From Pyxicephalus adspersus (taxonomy: Eukaryota > Chordata > Amphibia > Anura > Pyxicephalidae), in contig NC_092866.1 in the NCBI RefSeq assembly GCF_032062135.1, positions 27,937,151-28,001,150 of the forward strand: a stretch of 64,000 nucleotides of DNA, written 5' to 3'. Shown one piece after another: positions 1 to 13,718 of this stretch (position 1 is the stretch's first letter; every line of letters begins with the position of its first letter). The notes beneath the pieces were generated by a model that worked only from the letters and a program-made list of their open reading frames with translations, had not been told where the DNA came from and did not search any database. The position numbers and the translations under genes are program-made.

Positions 1-361
1 AAGTTTCCCCATTCATCACATCCACTGCCCTGTGTTCTCTTTAGAAACTCTATCCAAGAACACATACTACTAGTACAGTGCGGCAACAGCAATCAGGATC
101 GCTGTTGCAGCCCAGGCGTATGTGTTCCTGGATAGAGTTTCTCTATCCAAGAACACAGGACTTCTTGTGTTCTTGGATAGACAAACTCTATCCAAGAACA
201 CATAGAACTAGTAAAGGGCTGCAAAAGCAATCTGATTGCTCTTGCAGCACTTAATAGTCCCGAATTCTCCAACCATTGACTTCAATGGTGTTGAAATTCA
301 GAATTCGATCACCTGAACAATATCTCACTATTCAATCGAATAGTGAGATATTTGACCAACA
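1..361. repeat. Palindrome-rich dispersed repeat, copy 1
   Basis: The unit TCTATCCAAGAACACA and its reverse complement alternate several times (about 49-66, 123-158, 160-204), giving hairpins. The right part (about 277-361) holds ATTCGATCACCTGAACAATA and then a short palindrome around TCGAATAGTGAGATATTTGACCAACACTA. The same blocks recur in the same order at about 5960-6290, so this is an interspersed family and not a chance hairpin. The left end may lie outside the window. No coding potential is seen. It is probably a non-autonomous DNA element; the superfamily cannot be assigned. Confidence 0.7.
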
Positions 362-490
362 CTACTCTAGTAGTGTTTTTTTTCTAGATTTGCCACTACT
401 CTAATATACATCACTGCAGAATATATTACTGCTGTATAAAAGAAACTGTTATCTCATTATTATTCAGCATCAATAAGCCTAACTGATATA

Positions 491-1078
491 AATATGCTGC
501 ACAGTTTTTTTATGAAGTGAGCTTCTATATGTCTCTAATGTAAATATGCATCTTCTGGTATGCACTTTGCTGAGAAGTGACCAATGACCCCAATACCAAG
601 ATGTCCTAAGGTGTCCTTTATTAGTCTTACTAAAGACCATGTGATGTATATACATGCATCTGCAAAATGTCTATCAGGCATCTGTCTTTGGTAGTGTTAG
701 CATTCTTGATGTACATGTATTGCTCACTAATCAGGAACAGTTATTGTGATGTAAACACTGTGGTCCAGTGGCCCAGAAAAAGGGGTTGCAGAGGTCTCTG
801 TTGAACTTACCCCAGTAATAACTGATTAGGGAGCAATACATGTACACCAAGAATACTAACATTACCAAAGACAGATGCCTTATTGACATATTGCCTGAAC
901 AGATGCATGTATATACATCACATGGTCTTTAGTAAGACCAATAAAGGGTACCTTAGGACATCTTGGTCTTGTGGCCGGTGGTCACTTCTCAGCAAATAAG
1001 TGCATCCCAGAAGTAGCATATTTTCATTAGAGACTTAAAGAAGCTCACTTTATTAAAAAAAAACTGTGTGGCATATTT
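491..1078. repeat. Large foldback (inverted repeat) element
   Basis: Left arm about 491-748 and right arm about 812-1078 are imperfect reverse complements over roughly 260 bp each, with a spacer of about 60 bp. Examples are CCAAGATGTCCTAAGGTGTC on the left against its near complement ending in ACATCTTGG on the right, and CATGTGATGTATATACATGC against GCATGTATATACATCACATG. The ends are AAATATGC and GCATATTT. No protein is encoded. It looks like a foldback/MITE-type element; a clear target-site duplication was not identified. Confidence 0.8.
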
Positions 1079-2322
1079 GTACAGGCCATCCTCATGACTA
1101 TTGTCTGGCCACTCAATAATGTTCACAAGGCCATACGAGCAGATCACCTACCATTGGTTTCCCTTCTCCGGCTCTGCATTCGATAATATAATCTGTTATA
1201 GCCCAGCAATGGAAGACAGTAGTAGAAGATCACCTGTATTCAAAAGTGAGTTGCTGGTGAAGTTACAATTTCAGGTGAACTGGTAACACATGTCTGCTCC
1301 TGATGTGAAGAGGAAAACTGGGGAGAAATCCCTTCTAAAAAGGTGTTTACCATGTGAAAGGACTCCTGCTGTGAAGGACCTTGTTCTAATTGAAAAGGAC
1401 CTTATCAAAAAAAGAAATGATAGAAAATTACCATCAGCAGTGGTCCAGTGATTGCTGAAGGTAGGGCCCAGGTCTAAACTCCACAATGGGGCCAAAAGTA
1501 TCATTGGTGTGGTCATCACGCTGTAAAAACTTGCTTTACCAAAACTAGAGCAACATGGACATTTTTGCTTATGGCAACTAAATAAATTTTTCTTCTGAAG
1601 AAATAAATCTTGGTTGCTTTAAGTTTTCTTTTTTTCCAGTTTTATATGTGACCGCCATTGATGGACCCCAAAAGTAATGTGATCAATGGCCCTGTTAGAC
1701 ATACTTTCATATACACCTTCCTTTTATAGTACAGGTGTTGCACAATTGAGGTGCATTCCAAGGCACCTACCTTTTTTAAAGTGACCCTCTCAGCTGTTGG
1801 TAAAACACAAATTCTCCACCTACCGGATGCCAGGATTGTTGCGACCAGGTTTTGGTTTATCATAATGATAATATGAATGTCCATGGTGTAGGGGAGGTTG
1901 CAACTTTCTTTATTTTCTTGATAGATTTCAGTCATTTGCAAGTGTGCTTACATGAAACAATAACGCATTTCACTTTACAGTTCCCTTATATTACCCTTAA
2001 TTATTTTATTCATGGTAAAGAAAACTGTTTACCTACAGGATATTTGGTTCCATTGGAGTAGCAATGTTATTTTTACTGATTGCAGTTCATATTAATAAAA
2101 CATGCTCAAAGTCTAGCCAAAAGTTAGAAGTATTAAAATAACATAAAATATAGCATGTCAATGAATATGGGAATTTACAAATCACAAGCAGCACAGGGAT
2201 GTCTCCTTAGACAGTTTTCAAGAGTCTAAATCCCATACTATAATAAGATTATGATTGTAAAAACAGATTTATAAAGCAGTTAATATTTTATCCCTGAGCC
2301 CCTAGCTGTTCCCTCTTGGAAT
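1079..2322. other. Intergenic DNA upstream of rin1, nothing recognised
   Basis: Only short open frames without family resemblance occur here on either strand. No RNA gene, long repeat or conserved motif was recognised. The segment could contain distal control sequence for the gene that follows. Confidence 0.5.
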
Positions 2323-2330
2323 CTATAAAG
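2323..2330 (+). promoter_or_regulatory. Candidate TATA box for rin1
   Basis: CTATAAAG lies about 90 bp before the proposed rin1 start codon. Initiation would fall near 2355, leaving a short leader that continues into the exon ending with a good donor at 2551. Such a short motif is weak evidence alone; its support is the position in front of a phase-compatible exon. Confidence 0.3.
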
Positions 2331-2416
2331 CTTCTTTAATTTCACAAGTCTCTACAGAGCAGGCATGTGGGAAGAGCTGAAGAGAAATACAGTGAAAGGC
2401 AAGAAGGGGAGGACCC

Positions 2417-2550
2417 ATGGAAATAATGAGTGAAGGAGCTGCGTATATACCTTGCAACACCCTAAGGGTTAGTCACCCTGGGAACGCCCATAGGGGTTGG
2501 AAAAGAGAGTGCGAGAGATTCCACAGTCTGTGTCCCAAGGGAGAAGCAAG
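2417..2550 (+). CDS. rin1: rin1 proposed coding exon 1 (N-terminus)
   Basis: The frame is open from ATG 2417 to a strong donor (AG|GTAAGTG at 2551). It encodes 44 codons plus two bases, exactly the phase needed to join exon 2, whose first base completes a Ser codon. An in-frame stop lies upstream at 2393-2395. The context of ATG 2417 is mediocre (C at -3, G at +4); ATG 2426 is an alternative. The peptide resembles no known N-terminus apart from a general fit to the short, variable leaders of RIN proteins. It could instead be wholly 5' UTR, with the true start in an exon I missed. Confidence 0.42.
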
Positions 2551-5500
2551 GTAAGTGTAGTTATTACTTTCTTAATCTATTTTTATGGAACTATTGTCTA
2601 TTATGTACAGTAATAATATGAATTCATAGTGACGATACACTGTTAACTCCTAACTGACAAGAGTTACAAGTCTTTACGGAGACCAGGTGTCGTAAAATAG
2701 AGGTTATGTTCATTCTAATCTATAGGTGGAACAATGTTTCTTTAAAAGGTTTATTTACATAACTTTCCTGTACAGACTAAATTGCATTTAACTAAAACAA
2801 GAAAAGTTCTGTAGTATCAAGAATCCAGCGTATTTAGCTTTACATCCAGTACAGTATTTCTGTGTTCTGCCAAAAGTTCAACCATGAGTAATAATCTTTC
2901 CTGCTTTGATAGCAATGTGACACTGTAATCCTGTTCCCAAATTCAGACCAAGCATCTCGTACGAAGGAGGAAGCAAACTGGAATTCCTGGCATGGAGAGT
3001 GTGTCGGAACCCAACACGATAAGGTATTTATCCAAAAACAGCTTTCCTCTCAGTTTCCAAATTTTCAGCACTGTCATTATGGTCAGAGCTCCCTGCAGCA
3101 AACACACCAAATCTAAGCACATTAATATTGTATTAGTCAAAGCATCACATTCATTGCAATGGCGATGTTTTATTACCAATTCAGTTGTGCTTAGTGTAAC
3201 AAGGGGGTTTATTAACAGAATAAGACATGTATCTAGTTTAAATCAAACCGCCTCTCATTTACCAAAGGATTTGTATTGTTCTGCATGTGTTATTCCGAAC
3301 GCTGGATTCACGCACGACAATACCGTTTTCTGTGCATTTACTGCATGTGATGAATTACATGTTTGTGTGATGAACTTATGATATATGTCAGTGCATTTTT
3401 TCTATGTTTCCCTGCAAGTATTTTGCATGTTTTTTAGTCTGCAATGTATAAATATTAATCAGTGTCTGCTGGTCATATAGCATACTACACAAACACACAC
3501 AGGTCACCAAATGCTTGTTAATGTAAAACTCCCACACGTTGCATTTTCAAAATCACACTGAGAAGATATACATACGCCAGACTGATTTGTATGACAGCTC
3601 AATTTCTGTGATTTCTCTATGGTAGCCTAAGGCTACTTGGACATTTTTTAATCTTACTGAAAAAATGTACTTTGTGCAAAAATCATTCTTCTGTGGTAAT
3701 GGATTGTTGAGCGATTGTTAGGAGATTAGTCTCATGAGGTACACTTAAAAGTGATAAATCTCTCAAGAATCTACTAAATGAGCAATTGCTCAGTAATTTA
3801 TCTCATGCCTCAATTTAAATCTACAGAGAAAAAGATTAGAGATTAACTGCTGATATTTTCTAGTGCATGAATAAATTGTTGTTGCGTGTTATTTTGAAAT
3901 AGAGAGATTAGTAATGAAACTACTGTAAATGTCTTATGTACCAGCTAAAAAACATTGTGATACACAATAGCGTGGTTGAGTTACTAACAACTGCCAGTAT
4001 AGCCCTAGCATAAAGGTTTATGTAGATAGGCCTTTCCATACAGAAATCTAAAGGTATGCACAATCTCCTCAAAGCAGGTCAGAATAAGGTCAAATGCAAA
4101 TCAAATAACCTGGCAATGAACTCCTAATAATGTCAAAAGCTTATCAAACTAGTTGAATAAAGGTGCGTACACACTTCCAATTTTTATCGTTCCAATCGAA
4201 CGACGAACGATCGATTGGGCAAAAAATCGTTCGTAAATAAGTAACCAACGACGCCGACGAACGAGGAAAGTTGTTGGAAACGAATGACCGGACCGGCGGA
4301 TCGGATTGGACGACGATCGTTGAACATCGTTCGTGTGTACGGTCGTTCGTTGATCGTCCATGGGCTGAGCATGCGTAATGAACGAACGTTCGTTCACTTT
4401 CCCGTCGTGCACATAGTTCCTCTATCGCTTAAACGATCGTATCTATTGTGTGTACAATATCTACGAACGATCGTGTCGTTATCTCTATGTGCAGGATCGG
4501 TGCTATACGATCGTTCGTAGATATCGTGCAGGATCGTTCGTTGTTCGTTTTCCAACGATAATAATTGGAAGTGTGTACGTAGCTTAAGCCAACACAAGCC
4601 TAAGGCAAATTTGCAAACATAGGACCTGATTTATTAAAGCTCTCCAAGGCGAGTGTTGGAGAGAAGACACTTTCATCAGTGAAGCTGAGTGATCCAGCAA
4701 ACCTGAAATGGATCTGGTCCAGGATTCAAAACATTTGCCAGTAAATGGCAAATGACTTTGAAGAAATCCATTCCAGGTTTGCTGGATCTTCCAGCTTCAC
4801 TGATGAAAGTGTATTCTCTCCTGGCTTAGAAAGCTTTAATAAATCAGGCCCATTTACTCTGGACTTACTGTACTTACAACATTTTTATTTTTTTTTATTT
4901 TCTAATATTTAAAGAAACTGGCCTAAATTTCTTAATAATAATTGATTGATGCAAGGCCACTTTTGATGCCTATATTTCAAAAAAATCAAATCTTTATCTA
5001 GTAACTACAGACCTTTAAGTCTGAAGCTGATCTTCAAGCCTAAAGGCAATTCTCCTCCTTCACCTAACTCCCACCCCCTCTACTTAGCTGCTGAGGAAAA
5101 AATGTACTCACCTAAAACTGTGGTCACTGCATCCTCTTTTTATCTTCCTCTGTTTCTTTCCTGCTCTAGTTTTTTTCTTGGGTGTACATGGTACGTTTGG
5201 CTGTCTATGGTGAGGTCCTTTTCTGAATGGACCAAAGCATGATGCTAGGGGACTAGCAGACGCTGGCCAGAGCAGGCCCCATTGTACAAGTGAATTTGTG
5301 TCCCCTGACACCAAAGCTGCACTATTTAGGTTGAGTTTATTTTTATTCTGGTTCTTTCATATCTAGTGTAGGTGAGTATCCCTTTCTTTACATTAAGACC
5401 AGGTCTGATCATGTAGGAAGGGTTAGAATATGGTGTGAGCGAGGGATAGACAAAGGTTTTATTTTGTCTAGAGATGGGCTTTAGCTCCTACAGTCAGGGA

Positions 5501-8500
5501 CATACTTGGAAGTTTGAATCTGAAGATTTGGATCTGTGCCTTTTTTGCGTATATGTAACTATTGATAGGGCAGGGCATAACCTAATCAGGTGCTTTAAAC
5601 TCTTTGTTCCCTGTGTCCAACTATGGAGATTTTCCTACACTTCCTGCCCTGGAGAAGCAACAGGTTCCACAGGAGGAGTCCTAGATGGAGGATTTTCTCT
5701 TATTTTTTGCTGTGATAACCACTTCAACATTTTGGACTACCAATCACATTTTGTCCCAATTACAAAGGTCATCAGTATAAATAGAGAGAATAAAGCTCTC
5801 CAGCTGAAACCCAGAGAACAATAAAAACTCAACAGGAGGTGTAACCCTACTATAATATAATCTAACACTAAAAGCTCTATTTATAAAACAGGGAATCTGA
5901 CATTCCTTCAAACATTCCCTAGTGGCTACACAGCCACAGCTGCACAGCGGTGGGAATCCTTCTGTCAGTGTGGGATCCCACGGGCACTAGAGGTTAAATG
6001 GGGACAAGTCTCCCCATTCATCACCTCTAGTGCTCCGTGATTGGCTGAGGAAAGGTAAACCCTGATGACAGCTCAAGCGTCAAGCATCCAAGAACACATA
6101 CAACTATTAAAGGACTGCAAGAGCAATCAGGAGAGCTGATGTTCCTCTGTCAGGAAAAATATTCCAAACTTTCCCACCATTGACTTTAATGGTGTTCGAA
6201 TTCGGCATTTGATCACCTAAACAATACCCCCCTATTCGATCAAATAGCTGTTGAATCGAATAGTGAGATATTTGACCAACACTAGCTGGGGTACTAAACT
6301 CTAAGCCACCGTGTTCAGCATTCTTCATCAGCTAAAAATCCACGGCTCAAAAGTAAAAAGAAACACTTAAAAATATATTTCCTTCCATAGTTAAAGCTAG
6401 GCAATTATTTGAATATTGTGAATGACACAACATGGGTAAATGTTGGGTGATTTTCACAACCAAACCATTTAAAGGGCTCTACTTACAAATAGAGAATCTG
6501 ACTTTCCCTCAAACATTCTATGATGGGAATCAATTACTGCCATTGAAACATGTGGACCTGCAAGATTCCCACAAGGAAATTTTATAAATAAAATGAATAG
6601 TACCATAAAATATTTTCTATTAAAAGAGATGATTTGCAAATCCTGTTTGATTACCGGTACTTACCCACACTCTTCTTGAGGTCAATATTTGTCATGTTAC
6701 CTTTGTATGAAAATAGTTAAAAGCCACTGTATTAATATAGTAATATATATATTATAATTTTACTATTATATACATTGTCATTTATTTTAGATATTCATAT
6801 TATTATATAAATTATCATTATATTATAATACACACGTGAAATAGTGAATCTTAGTAACAGGGTTAATTTAATGTAGGGCAAATGTTGGGTAAAATTTCTT
6901 GTCGAATGATAAATTCATTCTAACTTCCAATTATTTTATTGTCTGTCCAGCACATCAGAACCTGTTTATGATTACCCAAATAAAGACCCCCCACGTTCCC
7001 CATCTCTAAGAGGCTCACCCACACCAGTCAGCATTACTGACCGGCTTCTTCTTACACAAAGTGTATGGCTTCACCTCAGTGTCAACTCTGCTACAGCCCT
7101 GCATATACTGCAGAGAGAACCATCAGGGGTAAGTCTTACGTCCAGTTCATAACCATTACTGTGCATATATTCTTCATGTTATTATGTGTATTGTGTGCAG
7201 GGAGAATAGATAGGTCTTTGCTAAAGCATTGAATGGAGTAAATTTAGTCATAAATATTTTAAATAGTGGCTATCATGCTGATTGGAAGAAAAGTGACATT
7301 TTTCTGCAAAAATAATGGCATTTTCATCTCATCCTATTAATAAAAGGCAATTAGCTGTCATTGCTACAACTTAGCATTTGGCAAAATCACTACTTATAGG
7401 TGCCACTGCTTTGAAAATAAAAGTGGCGAATTGCAGTTGGTAATCAGATTTTAAAAAGTGGAGAGTGAAAAGTTGGTGATCTGTTATCAGGCTGTCACTT
7501 GGAGACATGTGCCCCATGGAGATGAAAGGAAACAAATGTATAATTATCTCAATGCACATAGGGAAGGAAGAATCCAAATGAACACAAAATGGTCTGCACA
7601 CCTTGACAATAGCAGGAACATTTATCCACAGCTAATAAAATGAGGGCAAAAGCTAGGAAAGGTCTACATCAGGAGAGTTGCTCTCTTAAAGGCAGTGTTT
7701 CAAAATAGCTTATGTTGCAAGTGAGAAATATCTCACTATACACAGATTTGGTATACAAGAGATATTCATATTGCCTCAATGGACCATAGAATAGGACTGC
7801 AATCCAAACTATACAAAGAAAAGTTGCTTTTAATGTTACATAAAGACAAAATATCTAGTAAATATAGTTATGCATTCGGGACCAGTTTTATCCAAAATGA
7901 TGTCTCTAGCAAAAATAACATGGAGCCCTTTACATAATAATACTGTACTGACAATACCATGCTGATTTCTGAGTAAATGGAAGAAATAATAACTGTAGTG
8001 TTAAACATATATGTAATTTTATTAGTGCAATAAACACAAAATGTAATCTAATACACAACATTTAAATTAGGTATCCAAACATACTTCCACAAACACAAGG
8101 TAAGCTTTTCCTGGGCTTAAAACAGAGATCCAGGAAAAGAATAAAGTTAAAAAGTGTTGTGGGTAACTGCTACTGTGACCTCTTTTAACATGAATCCTGG
8201 TCAACCCAGGAACAGGAAATGATGGGCAACAGAAAAAAAAACTTCACAGAGGTTATACCTCTAACAAAAATAAAAGAAGCCAATTTGTTGCTGTACCTTT
8301 AGCTGTCCTGCTTGATAAGTGTACCCACTACCTGGTGGGACTGAAAGCGATATCAATATACAAAGGTAATGTATACTCAATATTTCTCTTTAATTCTAGA
8401 TAGTACAGGGAAACCCATGCCAGTTTACTTTTTGCAGTCTGTGTACCATTAGTGAAATTTCCAATGCAACAGGATGTTTGGAATGCACTCCATTACATTT

Positions 8501-11500
8501 CAACTTTTTATTTATACCGGTATAATCCTTTATATCATTATATATCATTGTTATACATGAGACATTTTGCAGGAAATTCAATTCCATCTTTTGGAGTTTA
8601 TCCAGACAGGGTAGCCATTTAAATATTTTTTAAATAGTGAAAGCAATATCATTATTGTAGATTGGGTAGATCATCTTCATGCAGGTAACAATAATTCCCT
8701 AACAGAGAATGCATATAAAGTAGAAGGAGACACATGGCAACTACAAAAAAACACTGCCCATGCCAGGTGTAAACACTGATCTATTAATGTTAATTCAAGT
8801 TTTGTTATACCCCTGTATTATATACAGGTTTATATTTGAGTATATAAGGTATATACATCACAATCCCACAGCAGTTATCAGCAACTAAAACAAGCAGAAG
8901 GTAAAAGTAGAAAAGGTGGTTGAGCTGTCCCCGAGTCAAGAGATTTTGAATTAGAATCTACAACTTGATCCTCTCAGTACTGCACATCAATCTACCTAAA
9001 TGCGTTGACAGTGCGTTATTCTCTAAACTAGATGATTTGATTCCAAAATCCTCAGCTCGGGTAATTTCCTATTTCTTCTTAGCAGCACAGATAACAATAG
9101 CGTGTTATTGGGAAGCGAGCAACATCCCTTTGGAATTCACCTAAACAAAACCTAATTGGATTATGACAAATGATAAACTAACATGTACCATTAAAAAGAA
9201 ACTAGGCAACGTTTACAAAATCTTGGAGCCATGGATTGAGTACAATGCTATTTACCCCACTGGTGGAACCCCCCCATCTCTCCTACCTCGTTCCCCCTTG
9301 TTTTTTCCTTAATGTTTATCCCCCGCTAAAACGACAACAAGGCTAGATTTGGATAGGTAGCCATCAAAACTATTATTGCACTTGTTTTTAAGCTACTTGC
9401 AGTGTCCCACAATAGGGCTTAGTCATAAGCAGATTTATATGTTCATGTAATTGCAGTGAATAGTTAATACAGAATAAAGAATGCTGTAATTTGTTCTGGT
9501 TGTTCCTATTGATGGTTAATTGCTTTATAATTATGTTGCCAGATTGTTTCCCTCTCCCCTCCTTTCCATTTTCGTTTTTTTTATTGTGTTGTATGCCATT
9601 ATGTCTGGTTCATGCTGCTGTAATTGTTTTGATTAAGGTTAAGATTTCAATGTGGAATATAAATCCCTACCTCTTTTTTCTGTTTTACCTCTTAAAATTT
9701 TAAAATCCAATAAAATCTTTAAAGTAAAAATAGAAAACGTGGAGGAGATTGAGGTAAGGGGTGAAAGAAACACACATCTGATTACCTATACAACACTCTC
9801 ATAGTTTCTGCGTCTACAGCAATAAAGCCTTCTTTATCCTTCAGAGAACCTTTGCAATCCTCACCTCCACCTCCTCTTCTTCTACATCACCCCTTCCATT
9901 TAGCTCACCTCTTCCTTTATGCTTCACTCAGCTCAAGGTGTCCATTGTCTTCTTTACACTGAAGGTAAAACCAAAAAGCCTTTAAAAAGTTTTCACTTTC
10001 TTTTATACTCATACTTACAACATCAATCAGGGGTAGAAAGAAAGTTTACTTGACTAATTCCTGAGAACTACTTACACCATTCATGTGTTCATATTTAAAC
10101 ATTCTTTTCTTTGTTTATTTCTTTGATGGACAATTACATTTCCACTATAATTGCTTCTCCTATTAATGTTGATGTTGAGTTCATCCAAGTGTTTCTAGAA
10201 TGAATCACACAAAGTCTTTCTAGTAGTTTCTTCAACATAAAGGATACCAGCAAAGTGCTCACAAATTGATGCTCCAACTGACAGTCATCATTAAACAATG
10301 CAAATTGTTATAGATAGCTGTTCCACATGGTTTGTGTCAGGTGTACAATCCATTTTTTACAGTTTTTTGCACTGCAAGCTTGAATGTTCCATACGAAAGA
10401 CAAAAGAATAAAGAATATATGAAAACAGAAGACAAAGTCACCATTACTCCAAAGTCTTATTGTTTTGTAAAAGTCCCTTCCACATAGTAACAAACTGCAA
10501 AGATAACTGCAAGATAAAATTAAACAGCAACTGCAGCAAAATGTATTTGCTAATGGTGATGGTGTAGAGAATGTGACAAGGTAATGCAGGAGAAGATGAC
10601 AATAATCTGCTGTTTTAATGAAAGCTGCAGACTTAAAAATATTAAAAATTATTTTTGAAATTAGAAATTGGGTTTACTTGAAGTTTTACCTCTTTATATT
10701 TGTAATTGCATCAATATCATCATACTGCATATCACTAGCAAGCTTGTTTGCTTCCACATTCATTAGTTTTGCATTTGATTGTCCTATATATTTTCATCTA
10801 ACATTCACCCAAATTTTACCAACAAGTCACACATTTTCCCCAATGGATTCAGTAAGAAAATGTATAAATCATGAGTAAAATTTGACTTACACTCTTTTCT
10901 AATTGAATCCAATGAATAACAAATTTTACATTTGGTATACAAAATAGGTGATTCCTAATTTTAGAATGCTTGAAGGAGAATGCATGTTCAAACTCCATTC
11001 ACTCATCTATATCATTGAAATATGTGTTTGAGGGCATGAAGTAAGCATGTTTTTCTAGTCTGATTTTCTTTTTTATGACTCCAGAACTGAGTTGTGTCTC
11101 TGGGATCTATGTTGTTACCAGCATTTACTTATCTCATAAGTTTCAGGTTTTACTATTTCATACATGTTCCTCTGAGAATTGTATACATATATTTTTTAAA
11201 CTTTTTAGAATTATTTTATTTTGATCATATTTTAGTATTTATTGTACTCAAAACTCAAATGTTTTTTATTTTCTAGACATTTCTGGTGAGGAGATCCAAT
11301 ACACGGCAACAGTTGGTCCTGTGTGTGCGCCTATCTGATGACTCTGGGCCAAGTTTCATTCATCAAGCATACATACATGAGGGATCTTCAGGTGAATTAC
11401 CAAATTTGCTACGTAATACTAATCATCAATGTCAACATCAAATCAATACATAAATGTGATTGTCTATGCCCAGTTTAGGTAGTTATGTCATTTTACTATG

Positions 11501-13678
11501 GGTGTGCGATTTCTGAAAGTATAACAGGTAACTGTTTCACTAGTCTTCCTGCAATTTCCTATTATACCTTGTCTGCTTCCAAAAAATTACATAAAATGGT
11601 AATACTACAAGACCTGATGTCAGCAAAGCTTTAAAACCATTCTTTGTTGCCCATATCTTAAAGTAGAACAAAATTACAAAATGAAAAATTGAATGCAGCC
11701 AGGTTGTTTAAATAAAAAAATCAATATCAATAAAACATACTCACCTGTCTATTCACAATGTTTTCTGAAATGTACACTGAGCTGTGCATGTGCAGTTCAG
11801 TGTATGATCCCTGCATATCTTGCTTTCAAGAATGAATTACATCCTGCGTACATGCCACTGCAAAACACCTAGGATGATAGAGGATGTATTCATGATTGAA
11901 CAGACGAGGTTAAGGGATCTGACACTCTCGGAAGTGTTGAATGCCAATGACTTTCAGAGGCAGCAGTTCTGTATCAAAGGGGTCCTTCTATTTTTGTATC
12001 CTGATAGGGTCCCTTTAAGAGCTACTATTAAGAGCAAGTACACACCCTCAACCTTCCAAACATCATTATTTCCCATTTGTACCTCCCTGGATCTTCTGAA
12101 AATGAATGCATACTAAAATATTAATTTCAGCTATTAGTTGACTGCTGTTTATGAAAACAGCTGTGGTCAAAACAGAGTAGAAAAGATGCACTTTACATCA
12201 TTCATATTGAGATTTTATTTATAAATTATCCATATTACAATCACAAAGAAACATTAGTGCCTAATTAGTACAAGAAATTATTGCTGGTGCACATTTAAAG
12301 GCAAGACATGGGTCTATTTAAAAAATATTTATACTTAAGATTCACACATTTTACCAGTTGAATCTGGTTATAAATGTGCAGATCTTGGGTAATAAATCAG
12401 CACCCATCTAGAATATTGCTAAAAGAGATTAAACATTTCGCTGGTCCACTAGGAGACTGCATTATATTTGGTAAATTATTATTGATCTGGACGTATTTAA
12501 AGATATTTATTGCAGCTTTAAGCTGCTAGTGCACTTTATTCTCCTACTTCATTTCCTGAACTTGTACTCCTGATGATACTTGGCTGTTACACTCATGCTC
12601 TTTCTTTTTTATTATTATTATGATTATGATTATTATTATTATTATTATTATTAATAATAATAATAATATTATTAACAGTAAACAGGATTTTTATAGCGCC
12701 AACATATTACGCAGTGCTGTGCATTAAATAGGGGTTGTAAATGACAGACAATCCAGACAGTCACACAGGAGGAGGAGAAGACCCTGCCCCGAAGAGCTTA
12801 CAATCTAGGAGTTACTTGACATGCTAATGCAAAAAAAGGGGAGATTTAGGAAAAAAGCTGTCAATGTTGTAATCTGTAAGCCCTGATTCTCTATCCCCTC
12901 TCCGATCACCACATTGATAATAGCTCTAGCTTCATATCATACACAAACCCTAGATCTCCTTACCATGCATATGTGAAATACCTAGCAGTCATGAATAAAC
13001 CATTCCAGCCAATGCCCAGTGCCTCTCTGTCATTCTCTCCCTATAAATACATACATACATATAAATATACACACACATGTGAAACACTAGGGGTTCTATT
13101 TACTAAACAGGGAATCTGACATTTCATCAAACATTTCCTGAAATCATTTACTGGCATTGAAGATTCCCAGATTTATAAATAGAGCCCTAGAGGTATTTCT
13201 GTTGATTGTGGAGTATAGATGGTGTACCCCTTCTGTATGGACCATATTATTACATTTGGGCATGTGGCTAATTGCATGTCATATCATTACGCCACCTTCT
13301 GGTGATATAAACACACTGCTTTTTTTAGGTAACTAATTTTGGAACTTGTCAATATATTATAAATCTATCAGATTGCACATTTGTATTATGCACAGTGTAC
13401 TTCTCTAAAAAAAAGTAAAGTAATGTAAAGTATACTGATTTATCAATTAAATTAGTAAAAGGAACTTAAGCTGCCACAGAAAAAAAGTTATTAAATTACA
13501 TACGCACACAGAGACAATTGTTACAATACCCAGCATTGCTATGGAAATATTTCTCTTCTGTCCATGCTTAAATTTTTGGATTTATCCTCACTTTAATTAA
13601 TTTATCTGGACAATTAGAGAGAGTAAATCTTCCTATCCAGATAGCAATAAAATGTAAACAGATATGGCATCAACATTG

Positions 13679-13718
<40 letters not shown>

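Larger units (their letters stand above)
2551..6950. other. rin1 intron 1, repeats in its right half
   Basis: Bases 2551-4157 show no gene or repeat that I recognise. The rest carries the Harbinger-like MITE at 4161, the sequence-palindrome MITE at 4622, half of another palindrome at 5867, repeat copy 2 at 5960 and a further palindrome at 6470. The stretch 4860-5860 holds only unrelated short frames. Bases 6720-6840 are AT-rich. Confidence 0.5.

Noticed and set aside
2992..3381. 129-codon frame in rin1 intron 1
   Set aside because: No splice-compatible exon or domain match; composition is not distinct from the intron.
4149..4597. Several overlapping open frames on both strands
   Set aside because: They arise from the CGATCG-rich palindromes of the Harbinger-like MITE; the peptides mirror each other and resemble no protein.
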